NCBI GenBank assembly: GCA_963697355.1
Contig: CAVONV010000011.1
Coordinates: 124,001-188,000, forward strand
DNA: 64,000 nt
Reading direction: 5' to 3'
Origin: CAVONV01 sp963697355
GTDB taxonomy: Bacteria; Acidobacteriota; Vicinamibacteria; Marinacidobacterales; DATDRI01
Position 1 is the stretch's first letter. Every line of letters starts with the position of its first letter. A model generated the notes under the pieces. It saw only the letters and a program-made list of their open reading frames with translations, had not been told where the DNA came from and ran no database searches. A program made the translations under genes and the position numbers. This document shows, piece by piece, positions 1 through 11,576 of this stretch.

Positions 1-211
1 CCGAAATGCCCCCAAACTCGGGTGGCTCTATGTGGTCCAAGAGAGCTCCTTCTGCAAAGTTGAAGTCACCGAGGAAGCGAAGCTCTGGGGCTCGATCTCG
101 GATTTCTTCCTGTTCGATAGAGCAGGCACTCGCGAGAAATAGGAGACCCATCAGGCGTCCGAAGCGGACCCTTTTCGGACATTGATTCTTTGTTATGGGG
201 TAGGGCTGCAC
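1..211 (-). CDS. Secreted esterase-like lipoprotein, N-terminal fragment
   Basis: This is the start of a gene that runs off the left edge of the window. Reading leftward, a hydrophobic stretch is followed by a lipobox-like LASAC, then an acidic segment and the motif LRFLGDFNFAEG, and near the edge PPEFGGIS. That arrangement resembles proteins with the 'esterase-like activity of phytase' domain, in which an FGGISG-like loop follows the signal peptide, but too little is visible to be sure. Two starts are possible: GTG at 211, which gives a basic n-region (KRVRFGR) before the hydrophobic core, or ATG at 151. The GTG makes the better lipoprotein signal. The predicted product would be exported and lipid-anchored. 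Confidence 0.5.
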   Translation of the reverse strand, partial: MQPYPITKNQCPKRVRFGRLMGLLFLASACSIEQEEIRDRAPELRFLGDFNFAEGALLDHIEPPEFGGIS

Positions 212-365
212 GTTCGACAAATCGATATCAGTCTACTCTATTGTCTGCCAGGTCGTGTCGTCCTTGGTGAACAGGCTCAGCGGCAAGAACCTTTCAAAAG
301 ACCCATTTCATGATAGTCCACCGGCGGGGAGAGTCAAAGGAAGCCTAGGGAGTAGAACGTGAATC

Positions 366-1965
366 TCAGGGCGTTCCGTCCTTCGGAGCCTCGCGCGAAT
401 CGAGGACACTCCCAGCCAACTCGTTCGTAAATCGCCCGTCTCGGATCGCCAGGCGGCCATTGACCAGCACATTCAGCATACCTTCAGCGTATTGGTGTGG
501 ATCTTGGAAGGTCGCCGCATCCCTTACCCGTTCGAGATCGAAAATGACGATGTCGGCCCACATCCCCTCTCGGATGTAGCCCCTGTCCTCGAAGCCGAAC
601 ACCGTCGCCGGCAAGCTGGTCATAGAACGTATGGCGTGAGGGAGTGAAACGGTTCCACGCTTCGACCACGTATCGTCTTATCTTTCGCGGGAACGTTCCG
701 TAGTATCTTGGGTGAGGCTTTCCCTCACCCAAGCGCACAAGGCCACCATCGGAACAAGTCATCGTAAAATCCTTCTTCATGATGTGCTCGATGTCGAGCT
801 CCGACATATTGAAGGAAACGAGACTGCCCCCTCCTGCCTCCAGTAGTGCGAGAGCGACGTCCACCGGTTCTTGGCCGCGCTTAGTGGCTAGGTCAGCGAG
901 CGAGCGACCTTCTATGGACGGGTCCGCCTCATGCCGAGAGATGACGAGTGTCGAGGGCCCTCCCCTTCTCTCGATGTTCTCGAGCATACCCTCTCTCAAT
1001 CGTTGTCTTTCGACGGCGTTACGGAGACGACGCTCGAGCGGGGATGGCTCTTCGGGTTTCACTTCTCCTGCTTGCGCCCAGCGCGGAACCAGTGCTCCGG
1101 TGATACCCGTCCCCGATGCCTCGTAGGGGTACTGATCGGCCCAGACCGAGATGCCACGCTCCCTCGCCCGCTCGATGTGGACGCAGGCCGCCACGCTCTT
1201 GCCCCAGTTGTTGGGCCCGAGTGCTTTGAAGTGACTCACGATACCCGTGATCCCTGACGCCTCACTGATCGCGATGACCTCGTCCACTGCCGCGAGAAGA
1301 CCAATGGAGTAGTCGCTCTCGTCACGAATGTGACTTGCATGGACTCCGCCGGGACCGATCTCTTTGGCCAACGCAATGATCTCTTCGGTCGTAGCGTAGC
1401 TACCGGGCGCGTAGTAGAGACCCGTGGAAAGACCGAATGCACCGGCTTCAACGCCATCCCTTACGAGCATCTTCATGCGATCCAGCTCCCCATCCGACGG
1501 AGGGCGATCCTCCATCCCAAGCACCTGTGCGCGAACCGTGCCGTGGGGAATCAGGAGAGCCACATTGACACCCACACCTTGCCGCTCGTAAGTTTGCCTC
1601 TGTTCGGAAAGCGGCCATTGTCCGCCGCCGCAGAGATTCACTACCACCGTCGTGACACCCTGCGCAAGATGAGCATGAGCTCCTTTGAGCTCCGCTTCGG
1701 CAAGGCCGCGATCGGAGTGAGTGTGAGGATCGATAAATCCCGGCGCCACGTAGAGCCCCTGTGCATCGATCACCACTTCCGCCCGGATCCCATCGAGCCG
1801 TCCCACCGCCTCGATCCGCCCATCATCAATGGCGATATCGGCTCGATACCACGGATTCCCGCTCCCGTCGAGGACACGACCTCCACGAATGAGAACGTCG
1901 TGGCGGTTTGTCTGGGTAAACCCAACCGACGCGATCAGGAAGAATCCAAGGAACCACTGCTTCAT
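366..1965 (-). CDS. N-acyl-D-amino-acid deacylase (D-aminoacylase), apparent frameshift near 660
   Basis: Amidohydrolase-superfamily enzyme that removes the acyl group from N-acyl-D-amino acids, probably exported (hydrophobic N-terminus ending FTQT). After the signal come the family opening (LIRGGRVLDGSGNPW), the metal-binding GFIDPHTHSD and the NLCGGG region. The reading frame breaks near 660. Up to VVE one frame is used; from RGTVSLPHAIRSMTSLPA the next frame carries the conserved C-terminal part (GMWADIVIFD, VLVNGRLAIRDGRF). Removing one base in GTCGAAGCG restores one frame of normal family length. The start is ATG 1965, with an AGGAG eight bases upstream; a GTG at 1974 is poorly spaced. 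The gene is divergent from the glycosyltransferase at 2222. I read it as functional with a likely sequencing indel. Confidence 0.85.
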
Positions 1966-2221
1966 GTCATCCACTCCTCTGGAAGCACGGGGACAGGTAG
2001 TTGATAGCTGCCGCGGACATATTGGCAGATATTAAACACCTGATATGAAGAATCAAGAAACAAAAAATGAACGCGAACAAGCGGGAATAGGAAAGATTCG
2101 TTGGATTCGGCTCGATTCTTCTTTCAGATCGTATTCTCGCCAATGTGCGTTTATTCGCGGCTTCTCTCTTCATCGGATCCATCAGTGCCTCATCCCCGAC
2201 CGAGCTATACTGGGTTTCGTC

Positions 2222-2956
2222 ATGCGGATCGTCGTCATCATCCCAGCCCTCAACGAGGAGCGTTCTCTACCCAAAGTCCTTGCGGATATCCCACGACCCC
2301 TCGTCGAAGAAGTGATCGTAGCCGACAATGGAAGCACGGACCGAACGACCGAAGTGGCCCGAGCCGGCGGAGCTACGGTCGTCGATGAGCCGCGAGCCGG
2401 TTACGGCAGGGCCTGTCTCGCAGGCTTAGCCGAGGCCTCACGATCCCCCCGACATCGTGGTCTTCGTTGACGCCGACTATAGCGACCGACCCGCCGAGAT
2501 ACCACGGCTTCTGGAACCGATTCTCACGCACCGAGCCGACCTCGTGATCGGCTCTCGAGTTCTCGGTGAACGGGAACCCGGTGCGTTGGCTCCTCATGCC
2601 CGATGGGGAAACTGGCTGGCCACTTGGCTCATTCTCCGACTCTACGGAGTCCAGTTCACCGACCTCGGCCCGTTCCGCGCCATTCGTTACAGCACCCTGC
2701 AGCTTCTGGACATGAAGGACCAGGATTACGGCTGGACCGCTGAGATGCAGGCCAAAGCGGCACGCGCCGGCGTTTGTTCGACGGAGGTTCCCGTGAGCTA
2801 CCATCGACGTATCGGCAAATCCAAAATCACGGGTACCGTCAAAGGCACGATCATGGCAGGTTGGAAGATCATCACGACCATCCTTCGAATTCGACTACAG
2901 CACCCTCCTACCTATGCTAGGATCGCAGCCAACGACAATTCTCAATCGGCAAAAAG

Positions 2957-2978
<22 letters not shown>
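2222..2978 (+). CDS. Family 2 glycosyltransferase (dolichyl-phosphate-sugar synthase-like), apparent frameshift at 2445-2450
   Basis: GT-A fold glycosyltransferase that would move a sugar from a nucleotide donor to a lipid-phosphate or similar acceptor at the cytoplasmic face of the membrane. The start (MRIVVIIPALNEE), the EVIVADNGSTDRT nucleotide-binding loop, the donor-site FVDADYSD and the later GWTAEMQAKAARAG and SYHRRIGKSKITGT motifs are all typical. The frame breaks in a run of six C at 2445-2450: reading five C joins ASRSPDIVVFVDAD into one protein of about 250 residues. No C-terminal membrane segment is evident. The 3' end overlaps the pyruvate kinase start by 22 bases, so the two are probably co-transcribed. 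The substrate cannot be told from the sequence. Confidence 0.8.
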
Positions 2979-4382
<1,404 letters not shown>

Positions 4383-4451
4383 CACTCGAATATAATACAG
4401 GCAGATCGAGGAATCACGCTTCATCTATCTTCCGTCACGAGGAGGTGAATC

Positions 4452-4754
4452 ATGCCGACATTCGTTCTCATGACGAAGTTGACACCGGAGTCCGTGCACG
4501 ATGCGAAGGGACGTCGCGCCATGGGCAAAGAGTGGCTCAACAAGGTTCAAGAAACCTGTCCGGAAGTGAAGTGGATTGCCCACTACGCGCTTCTCGGTCC
4601 TTATGATTTCATGGACATCTACGAGGCGCCCGATGTGGACACCGCCCACAAGGTATCGCTCATCTCGCGCAGCGAAGGGGCTCTCACCGCCGAGAGCTGG
4701 CACGCCGAACCCTACGAACGGTTCCTGAAGTTTCTCGAAGAAGTCGAACCGTAG
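4452..4754 (+). CDS. GYD domain-containing protein
   Basis: Small 100-residue cytoplasmic protein of the GYD family, named for the motif seen here as LGPYDFMDIYEAPD in the middle of the chain. The ferredoxin-like alpha/beta fold of this family forms oligomers; no reaction is established. The opening (TFVLMTKLTPESV) and the closing segment with SWHAEPYERF are typical. A strong Shine-Dalgarno GGAGGTG precedes the ATG. A TATAAT sits at 4391-4396 just after the pyruvate kinase stop, but no good -35 accompanies it, so an independent promoter is only possible. Confidence 0.8.
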   Translation: MPTFVLMTKLTPESVHDAKGRRAMGKEWLNKVQETCPEVKWIAHYALLGPYDFMDIYEAPDVDTAHKVSLISRSEGALTAESWHAEPYERFLKFLEEVEP

Positions 4755-4875
4755 GAAAGCGAGAAGCCCATTAGAGGGACGGCCACCCGCTTCTATGCTT
4801 GGACGGTTCGCAGAAGGGAGAGGCCCCACATCTGGTACCCCTTCTCAATCCAGGTATTGGTAGAATCTACCTGGA

Positions 4876-7215
4876 ATGGCTAAGAAGAAACGAAAGAAGA
4901 AGTCACGACGCTACTCGACGCGCCGGTTCAAGATCACGGTGGCCCTTCTCGCACTCGCGAGCCTCTTTCTGTTCTACGTCGGAGCCACGCTCATCTACCA
5001 CACCTTCGTTTTCTCCAGAACGATCGACGAGCGGCTGCGCGGCGATCAACAGGAACGTCCAGCCTGGGTATTCTCTAGACCCTTGCAGCTTCACAAAGGG
5101 CAGAGAATCTCACCGCAAGAAGTCGTGGCACACCTCAACGCCCTCCGTTATCAGAACAAGGACTCTCTGGAAGAACCAGGCACATTTCATGTATCGGGGG
5201 ACGAGGTCAGCCTGCACTTGCGACGCCCTTCTCCCGCCGGCGGTTACTCGTCCGGGGCCAAGGTGAGCGTGTCTTTCCAAGATAAATGGGTCGCGAGCAT
5301 CCGAACGCTACCAGGGGGAGCAGCTCTCGACCACATCAAACTCGAGCCTGTCCCGGTCACACCACTCTTTGGCGAGGACCGCGCGAAGTCTCGCTGGGTC
5401 CCATTGAACGAGGTCCCGGAACATTTGGTGCAGGCCGTCGTCGCCACGGAAGATCGGAGGTTTTTCGATCACACAGGAATCGATCCTCTGGGCATCTTAC
5501 GTGCTGCTTTTGAGGATCTAAGGGCACAAGAGGTCCGTCAAGGCGGCAGCACCCTGACCCAACAGTTGGTGAAGAACACCTTTTTGACACCGGAAAGAAC
5601 GCTGCGGCGGAAGCTCCTCGAAGCATTCCTCGCTGTCATTTTGGAGAGCCGTGCAACGAAGCGGGAGATTCTAGAGCTCTACATGAATGATGTTTATCTG
5701 GGGCAAAGAGGTTCTTTCGGCATCAACGGTGTTGGACAAGGCTCGAGGATCTTCTTCGATAAAGACGTGCGGAACCTCGCCCTCGAGGAATCCGCTCTGA
5801 TGGCCTCCCTCATCCGATCGCCCAACGGAGCATCGCCCTTCCGGCACCCGGAACGTGCCAAAGAAAGACGTGACATCGTTTTGACACAGATGGAACGATT
5901 CGGATTCATTGATGAGGCTGAAGCCCGAAACGCCTCGCGACGGCCCGTTCATGTGGTTCACGCCAGCGTAGATACGGGCGAAGCGCCCTACTTCGTCGAT
6001 GTGCTTCGGCGTGAGCTCATTTCTCGATACTCGCCCGAAGCTCTACAGAGACGGAATCTCCAGGTACTTTCCACACTGGACTATAACCTGCAAAAAGCGG
6101 CGCGACTTGCTGTGGCCGAAGGTCTAGAGGAGATCAAACTGAAGCTTCCCAAGGGTGAAGGGAGCGAAAGCGTTCAAGCCGCCCTCATTGCGCTCGATCC
6201 CACCAATGGTCACGTACTGTCACTCGTTGGTGGAAGGAGCTACGGATCGAGCCAGTTCAATCGTGCCGTTGATGCTCATCGCCAACCGGGAAGTGCCTTC
6301 AAACCGTTTGTCTTCCTAGCGGCTTTCGAGCGTTCGTTCGACCAGAAGCGATCGTCATCCGAGGCCGCGGCGGAGATCTTCACTCCGGCGACACTCGTCA
6401 AGGATGAGCCGACGAGCTTCAGTCAAGGCAACCGAACCTGGACTCCCAAGAATTACACTCGGCGATTCGAGGGCACGGTTACCTACAGACAAGCTCTTTC
6501 ACGCTCATTGAATGTTGCCACGGCCAAGGTGGGTCAAAGTGTCGGCTTCGAGCGAGTGGTATCTCTTTGGGAATCTCTGGGAACATCGAGCCAAATCGAG
6601 CCCTACCCTTCACTCGTTCTCGGTACGTTCGAGGTCAGTCCTATGGAATTGGCAACCGCTTACGCCGTGATCGCCAACGGTGGATCACGTGTGGAACCTC
6701 GTTTTTTTACTTCGATCCGCGATACCCAAGGCCGAACCGTCGATGCGCCGCAATCGGTTCGGCAGCGCATTGTCCACCGGGAAAGTGCGTTTCTGGTCAC
6801 CGACCTCATGCGAAGCGTTATCGACGAGGGAACGGGCAGAGAGATTCGCTCCCGCGGCTTCCAGGCGCCGGCAGCAGGCAAGACCGGCACCACCGACGAT
6901 ACCCGGGATGCTTGGTTCGTTGGCTTCGTGCCCGATTTTCTAGCTGTGGTATGGGTTGGATACGACGATAACCGTCGGCTGGGGCTGACCGGCTCCCAAG
7001 CCGCGCTCCCGATATGGACTCGATTCATGAAATCCGCCGTCGCAGGCCGGGACAAACATGACTTCGAGCCACCTCCGGGCATTACTCACGCGCGAATCGA
7101 CCCCGCATCAGGATTGTTGGCTACGGCATCCTGTCCGAACGCGAGAAACGAAGTATTCCTAACAGGCACAGAGCCTACAAAGACCTGCCCCTTACACCAA
7201 GATAGCCGCAATTGA
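4876..7215 (+). CDS. mrcB: Class A penicillin-binding protein, PBP1b type
   Basis: Bifunctional peptidoglycan synthase anchored in the inner membrane, polymerising glycan strands and cross-linking peptides in the periplasm. It has a very basic cytoplasmic start (KKKRKKKSRR), one membrane segment at about residues 18-38, and a UB2H-like domain (VFSRPLQLHKGQR) that in PBP1b binds a regulatory lipoprotein. The glycosyltransferase domain has catalytic E192 in EDRRFFDH and the GGSTLTQQLVKN motif. The transpeptidase domain has S473-A-F-K, S544-L-N and K669-T-G-T. At 779 residues it is complete. The gene stands alone between the GYD gene and an intergenic repeat. Confidence 0.93.
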   Translation: MAKKKRKKKSRRYSTRRFKITVALLALASLFLFYVGATLIYHTFVFSRTIDERLRGDQQERPAWVFSRPLQLHKGQRISPQEVVAHLNALRYQNKDSLEEPGTFHVSGDEVSLHLRRPSPAGGYSSGAKVSVSFQDKWVASIRTLPGGAALDHIKLEPVPVTPLFGEDRAKSRWVPLNEVPEHLVQAVVATEDRRFFDHTGIDPLGILRAAFEDLRAQEVRQGGSTLTQQLVKNTFLTPERTLRRKLLEAFLAVILESRATKREILELYMNDVYLGQRGSFGINGVGQGSRIFFDKDVRNLALEESALMASLIRSPNGASPFRHPERAKERRDIVLTQMERFGFIDEAEARNASRRPVHVVHASVDTGEAPYFVDVLRRELISRYSPEALQRRNLQVLSTLDYNLQKAARLAVAEGLEEIKLKLPKGEGSESVQAALIALDPTNGHVLSLVGGRSYGSSQFNRAVDAHRQPGSAFKPFVFLAAFERSFDQKRSSSEAAAEIFTPATLVKDEPTSFSQGNRTWTPKNYTRRFEGTVTYRQALSRSLNVATAKVGQSVGFERVVSLWESLGTSSQIEPYPSLVLGTFEVSPMELATAYAVIANGGSRVEPRFFTSIRDTQGRTVDAPQSVRQRIVHRESAFLVTDLMRSVIDEGTGREIRSRGFQAPAAGKTGTTDDTRDAWFVGFVPDFLAVVWVGYDDNRRLGLTGSQAALPIWTRFMKSAVAGRDKHDFEPPPGITHARIDPASGLLATASCPNARNEVFLTGTEPTKTCPLHQDSRN

Positions 7216-7425
7216 ACGCAAATAAAAAAAAACGCAAAGTCGCCAAGACGCAAAGTCGCAGAGAACACCGAGTTGCTCTCGCAAAAATTGGCAGTGTGGC
7301 TTTTCTTCTCCGCGTCTTTAAGCCTCCGCGCCTTCGCGTTAACTTCCGTGTTCTATTCTTGATTACCTGAATCCTTGAATTTCTTGAATTCTCGAGTGCT
7401 TGGGTACTTGAGTACTCCACCTTCT
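7216..7425. repeat. Intergenic imperfect inverted repeat of GCGAAAG/GCAAAG words
   Basis: The 210 bases between the penicillin-binding protein and the convergent amidase hold no gene. The left half has repeated words of the type ACGCAAAGTCGC; the right half carries the complementary pattern (CGCGTCTTT, CGCGCCTTCGCGTT), so the two arms could form an imperfect hairpin. A second part, about 7360-7425, repeats TTGAAT and CTCGAG/GAGTACT words. Similar low-complexity intergenic repeats are common in many bacterial genomes. A role in transcription termination between the convergent genes is possible. Confidence 0.55.
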
Positions 7426-8202
7426 CTACTTCCTGACATAGCATGGATACTCCTTCTGGGCGTTGGCTACGTCATCGAGATCGATGTTGTAGGTCACCAC
7501 GGAGCAAGCAACCGATGTCTGCGCCACCAAATCTCCGCGAGGATCGACAATCCACCCTCGGCCTCCGAACTCCTGACCCTTCGAGTCTATTCCACTCCGG
7601 TTCGATGTCATCACGTAACAACCGGATACCGTGGCCGCCATCTTCATGGCGACCAACCAGCGGGGAAGACTCCACTTGCCCACGGCACGCGGCACGGCAA
7701 TCACGTGAGCACCATCACGTCCATAGTGGCGGGCATGTTCATTGAACATGATCTCAGTACAGATAAGAAAGCCGACTCGGACGGGGCCTGCCTGGGCAAC
7801 TCGGAAGTGGCGTTCTCCCGCTTGGAACCAACGCGCTTCATAGTAGCCTTCTTCGTCCGGAAAATACTGTTTGGTATGGACGGCCTGACAACCGGCATTC
7901 GGGGTCCAAACGAACGCTTCATTGACTCTTAGTCCGTTCAGTTCGCGCGCTCTCGAGCCCAGAACCACCTTGACGCCAAGCTCGTCCAACCTCTCCATTC
8001 CCCTCTCGTGGACTTCCAGGCACTTCCTCCAACTGGACAGGTCAAAAGACTCCCCCGCTGACAACCACGGCCCGAAGGGCATCTCGTTGATCAAAAAGAC
8101 ATCGATCTCGGCGTCACGGACAAGTCCCGTCAATCGCGCCCAACTTTCCGCTCTCGGTTCCATCTCCGGAGCCGCTTCACATACTCCCACCTTCAGTTTC
8201 AT
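7426..8202 (-). CDS. Carbon-nitrogen hydrolase (nitrilase superfamily amidase)
   Basis: Cytoplasmic hydrolase of C-N bonds with the family's Glu-Lys-Cys triad visible: E40 in INEMPFG, K111 in TKQYFPDEEG and C148 in FLICTEIMFNE. About 258 residues, a normal length for a single-domain amidase. The start is ATG 8202, which overlaps the stop of the upstream MFS gene by four bases (ATGA), so the pair is translationally coupled. The chain could extend upstream within the MFS gene but has no reason to. The substrate (a carbamoyl or amide compound) is unknown; coupling to an exporter hints at handling of one compound by both. Confidence 0.82.
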   Translation of the reverse strand: MKLKVGVCEAAPEMEPRAESWARLTGLVRDAEIDVFLINEMPFGPWLSAGESFDLSSWRKCLEVHERGMERLDELGVKVVLGSRARELNGLRVNEAFVWTPNAGCQAVHTKQYFPDEEGYYEARWFQAGERHFRVAQAGPVRVGFLICTEIMFNEHARHYGRDGAHVIAVPRAVGKWSLPRWLVAMKMAATVSGCYVMTSNRSGIDSKGQEFGGRGWIVDPRGDLVAQTSVACSVVTYNIDLDDVANAQKEYPCYVRK

Positions 8203-9425
8203 TCTGACTCCCATCCTGCCGATTCGTTCACCGGTTGAACTCGAGTCGTCAGGAAAACGACAAAAAAGATGATGGCGCCCGCAACGTGAAAGGGGACCCC
8301 TGGACCCAGATAGCGGAATGCCGAACCCGCCCAAATGGGTCCTATGATACGCGAGAATCCACCGAAAGCCTGCTGGACTCCCATGAGCTGACCCAACTGC
8401 CGCTTACTGCCGCGGCGGGTGAGAAGTCCGGAAGTCGAAGGGAAAAGCATTGCCGTTCCCACGGGAACTAAGCCCATCAACAACAAGGCCCACCCCAGTG
8501 TCTCGGCTAGGGGAACCGCGGAAAGCCCAATGGCCAGCGAGAACGCGCCCGCCCGCATGACCCGCACCTCACCAAGTCTCACGACCAACCTTCCCAGCAG
8601 ACCACCGCGCATGATCACCGACAGGGCGCCAATAAAAAGGAAGATGTACCCGATGTTGGACTCGTCGAGATGGAAGACATCCATCATGTAGAGTCCGAGT
8701 ACGGCCGTCATCGAGCTGAAGGCCATCATTGCAATGGCATAGATCCATATGAGTTGAGAAGTACTTGCCCGAGGATGTCTCAAAGTCCCCCACACCATTT
8801 CGCCTACCGACTTTTTTCGCGGGGTGGGCTTGTCGTCTCCCCGAGCGACATCGGCGCTACGGGACGAGGCGGTCTTCGACTCAGGAAGCCACCGCCACGC
8901 GAACAACAGGTTCAATAGGCAGAGCCCGGCGGCAATGATTCCCGGCGCCGCGGGCCCCAGTCGCCAAGACAAGGAGCCTAACGCCGGTCCAATCATGACA
9001 CCGGTGTTCGTGGCAGCGGAAAGCCACCCCAGAGCCTTGGCGCGATCTTTCGGTGCGACCGAATCGGCGATGTAGGCCTGCATCACTCCGGTCTGGCCAC
9101 CCGCCGCACCTTGGGCAATGCGAGAGAGAAAGAGGAGCCAGATAGCTGTGGCAAAACCAAAAATTAGGAACGCGACCGCGGAGCCGGTCAAACCGATCAG
9201 GAGCGTCGGCCTCCTTCCCCAACGATCCGAGAACCGTCCCCAAAGCGGCGAGACGGCGACTTGAGCAATAGAGAAAGACGCCACCATCAATCCGATCACC
9301 TGCGCGTCGGCACCCAAGCGCACAGCATAGAATGGGAGTAGGGGAAAGACCATGGCATAGCCCAACATGTCCACGAATGCGGCAAAGAGAAGTACCCAGA
9401 TTTTTCGGGTCTCACTGGTTGTCAT
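8199..9425 (-). CDS. Major facilitator superfamily transporter (DHA1/TetA-like)
   Basis: Inner-membrane drug/proton antiporter-type transporter of 408 residues with about twelve hydrophobic segments. The DHA1 signature is clear: LPFYAVRLGADAQVIG after helix 1, WGRFSDRWGRRP between helices 2 and 3 (motif A), and ATNTGVMIGPALG in helix 5 (motif C, typical of antiporters). A Lys/Arg-rich central loop (TPRKKS) divides the two halves. It begins 41 bases after the transglutaminase stop on the same strand and overlaps the amidase, so it may belong to the same transcript. The substrate is unknown. Confidence 0.85.
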   Translation of the reverse strand: MTTSETRKIWVLLFAAFVDMLGYAMVFPLLPFYAVRLGADAQVIGLMVASFSIAQVAVSPLWGRFSDRWGRRPTLLIGLTGSAVAFLIFGFATAIWLLFLSRIAQGAAGGQTGVMQAYIADSVAPKDRAKALGWLSAATNTGVMIGPALGSLSWRLGPAAPGIIAAGLCLLNLLFAWRWLPESKTASSRSADVARGDDKPTPRKKSVGEMVWGTLRHPRASTSQLIWIYAIAMMAFSSMTAVLGLYMMDVFHLDESNIGYIFLFIGALSVIMRGGLLGRLVVRLGEVRVMRAGAFSLAIGLSAVPLAETLGWALLLMGLVPVGTAMLFPSTSGLLTRRGSKRQLGQLMGVQQAFGGFSRIIGPIWAGSAFRYLGPGVPFHVAGAIIFFVVFLTTRVQPVNESAGWESE

Positions 9426-9466
9426 GGTTCTCTTTTCTTTGGCCTGGGTTGTGTCCCCTTAAGGAA

Positions 9467-11576
9467 CTATCGCGAGCTCGGCCGCTCGGCACCTCTTCGA
9501 ATCAGTTCTCCCATACTAATTGCTGATACTTGGATTGCCGTGACGAGACGATCCGCACGGATTCTATGCTGACGCGGCAGTATCGCTCCTCCAAAACGCA
9601 CTCGATAATACAATCCGGTCAATTCGGTAAGGCCGGGAAGACGTTCTTCCATCGCGCCGGCAAACTCGGCGGGAGTCATGCCGGGCGGCTTCGAAAAACC
9701 TTGCCTTTCGAGACGTCTCAACAAGTCTTCGTAGAAGCGTACGGCCGCTTCGGGGCGGTCGTAGAGGCACGCTCGACGGAAGATCCTAGGTAATTTGAGC
9801 TGAAGTCTCCACTTTCTTCCCCAGCGGGACTTCCCCAGCAGGATCGCCAGAATCACTAGGACCCCCAACCTCACCAGAGGGTGTGGCCATCCTCTGACCC
9901 GTACTAGGACAGCATTAGTGGGAAGGGATAGTCGCCGGAATCCTTCCCCCAAACTCGTCCATACGTCTCGCTGCCGTTCGTAGTCGAAGGCGACGATATA
10001 GATGTCCCAAAGCATACGAAGGGAGTCGATTCTCTCGAGAAAAACATCAAAGGCCATCGACTGAGCAGAGGCCGGGGCGGAAGGAGTCGGGTCGAAAACG
10101 ACCCAACCCATCTGCTCGTTGTACACTTCGACCCATGCGTGGGCATCCGACTTCCTCACGACCTCGAAATCACCGTATTCATTCCTTTTTCCGCGCCTGA
10201 AACCGGTGACGAGTCGAGAAGGAATCCCCTGAGCCCGTGTCAACATGATCATCGTCGTCGCAAAGAACTCGCAGTGTCCAGCGCGGGCATCAAAGAGGAA
10301 ATCCTCCACGGGGTCCGAACGCTCTCGCGGAGGGGTTCTAAGACTGTACCTGTATTCCGTCTCGAGAAAGGTCTCGACGGAGGCAGCAGTCTCCAACGGG
10401 TCATCAGACTGACCTGCCAGCCGATGAGCCAGCGCGTGAAACTCCCCCGAAAGAGGGGGCAATTGCAAGTAGAGCTGTCTCGTCCAGACTTCCAGTCTTT
10501 CCACACCTCCCAACGAAGAGGCCGATGCCGGTGCATCCGGCCTCCATCTCACGCTATACCGCCGCCCCGCTCTGGCCGAGCGGCCGGTTCGAACGGTAAG
10601 GTAAGGATTCGACAAAAACCGATGGCAGAGACACAGACAGCTCCGAAGAAGCCGGTGGAATGAACATCACATCTGTGTCGAGTGGCTCGAGATAGACCTC
10701 GTGAGAGATCGTCGAAACTGAGGAGGGACGATCGAGCAAGAAGTCGCCCGGCCCGCGTCTCGGGAGCAGAACCATGCCCGACCGTGACTGGCGCCATCGT
10801 CCCCCCGAGTAGCGGTCGTAAGCAGCTCCCCGCCACCGGGGAGGCGTTACGAGATCGTCCCCTTCATCCACGATGCGCATGACGACTTCACGACTGAGTT
10901 TGATCTCGCCAAAATCCCCTAGACGGATTTCACCTCCAAGTCCGGTGGTTGTGATCCCACTCAGCCCGCTGACGCGAAACCCACCGTAAGACGTTCGTGG
11001 GAGAACAATGAAGATGACCCCCGCCAAGCAGAGGACAAATACTCCAACGGCCAAGGCCACTCCAGCAGCCGGCCGAATCGAAGGTAAACGATTCGCTTCG
11101 GGGACTCGCGGGTCAAAGGACTGTTCTAGAATGAGAACGAGAGAGCCTACCAGTACGAAGAGCACCAGAGGAGCCAAAAAACTCAAACTCACCGTCATTG
11201 AAGCAGCCGCCAACATCTCGAAGAGACAAAGGACGTAGAGACGGTAACGTTCCTTCCTCGTCTGCAAATGAAGTAGTGAGTGCATCTTCAAGTAGAAAAT
11301 GAGATGTACGACGGCAAAAATAAGCTGCTTGGAGATGACGAGCCAATCGAGAGGAAAAAAGAACAAATAGAAGATGGCTATGAGTGATGAGAGCGTTTGA
11401 AGCGGTCTCAGCCAACGGCTATTGTCCGGAGCAAGTCCCACGACGGGAATGAGCACCAACATGAGAAGGGATAGCCACCACGACACGTCGCCCGTGAGAA
11501 TGACCGCCAGCGAGGCGATCTCACACCACAAGACCCGGACGATCAGCAACAGTCTGTTTCTCCCAAGTTCAGACAC
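9467..11576 (-). CDS. TgpA-like membrane transglutaminase (DUF3488 plus transglutaminase core), apparent frameshift near 10616
   Basis: The N-terminal part has a series of membrane helices (DUF3488 type). A periplasmic transglutaminase-like domain follows with the Cys-His-Asp triad in AGHCEFFATTM, SDAHAWVEVY and VVFDPTPSA, then one C-terminal membrane helix and a cytoplasmic tail. It is currently split into two overlapping frames. A run of five A at 10614-10618 (T on the coding strand) is the likely break: with four, SVLSNPYLTVRTG reads through and the product is about 702 residues, close to TgpA. The start is GTG 11576 (VSELGRNRLLL), overlapping the DUF58 stop. The MoxR-DUF58-transglutaminase order is a recurring conserved trio. 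Confidence 0.83.

Noticed and set aside
4391..4396. TATAAT as a promoter for the GYD gene
   Set aside because: No acceptable -35 at normal spacing and no extended -10, so chance occurrence is as likely.
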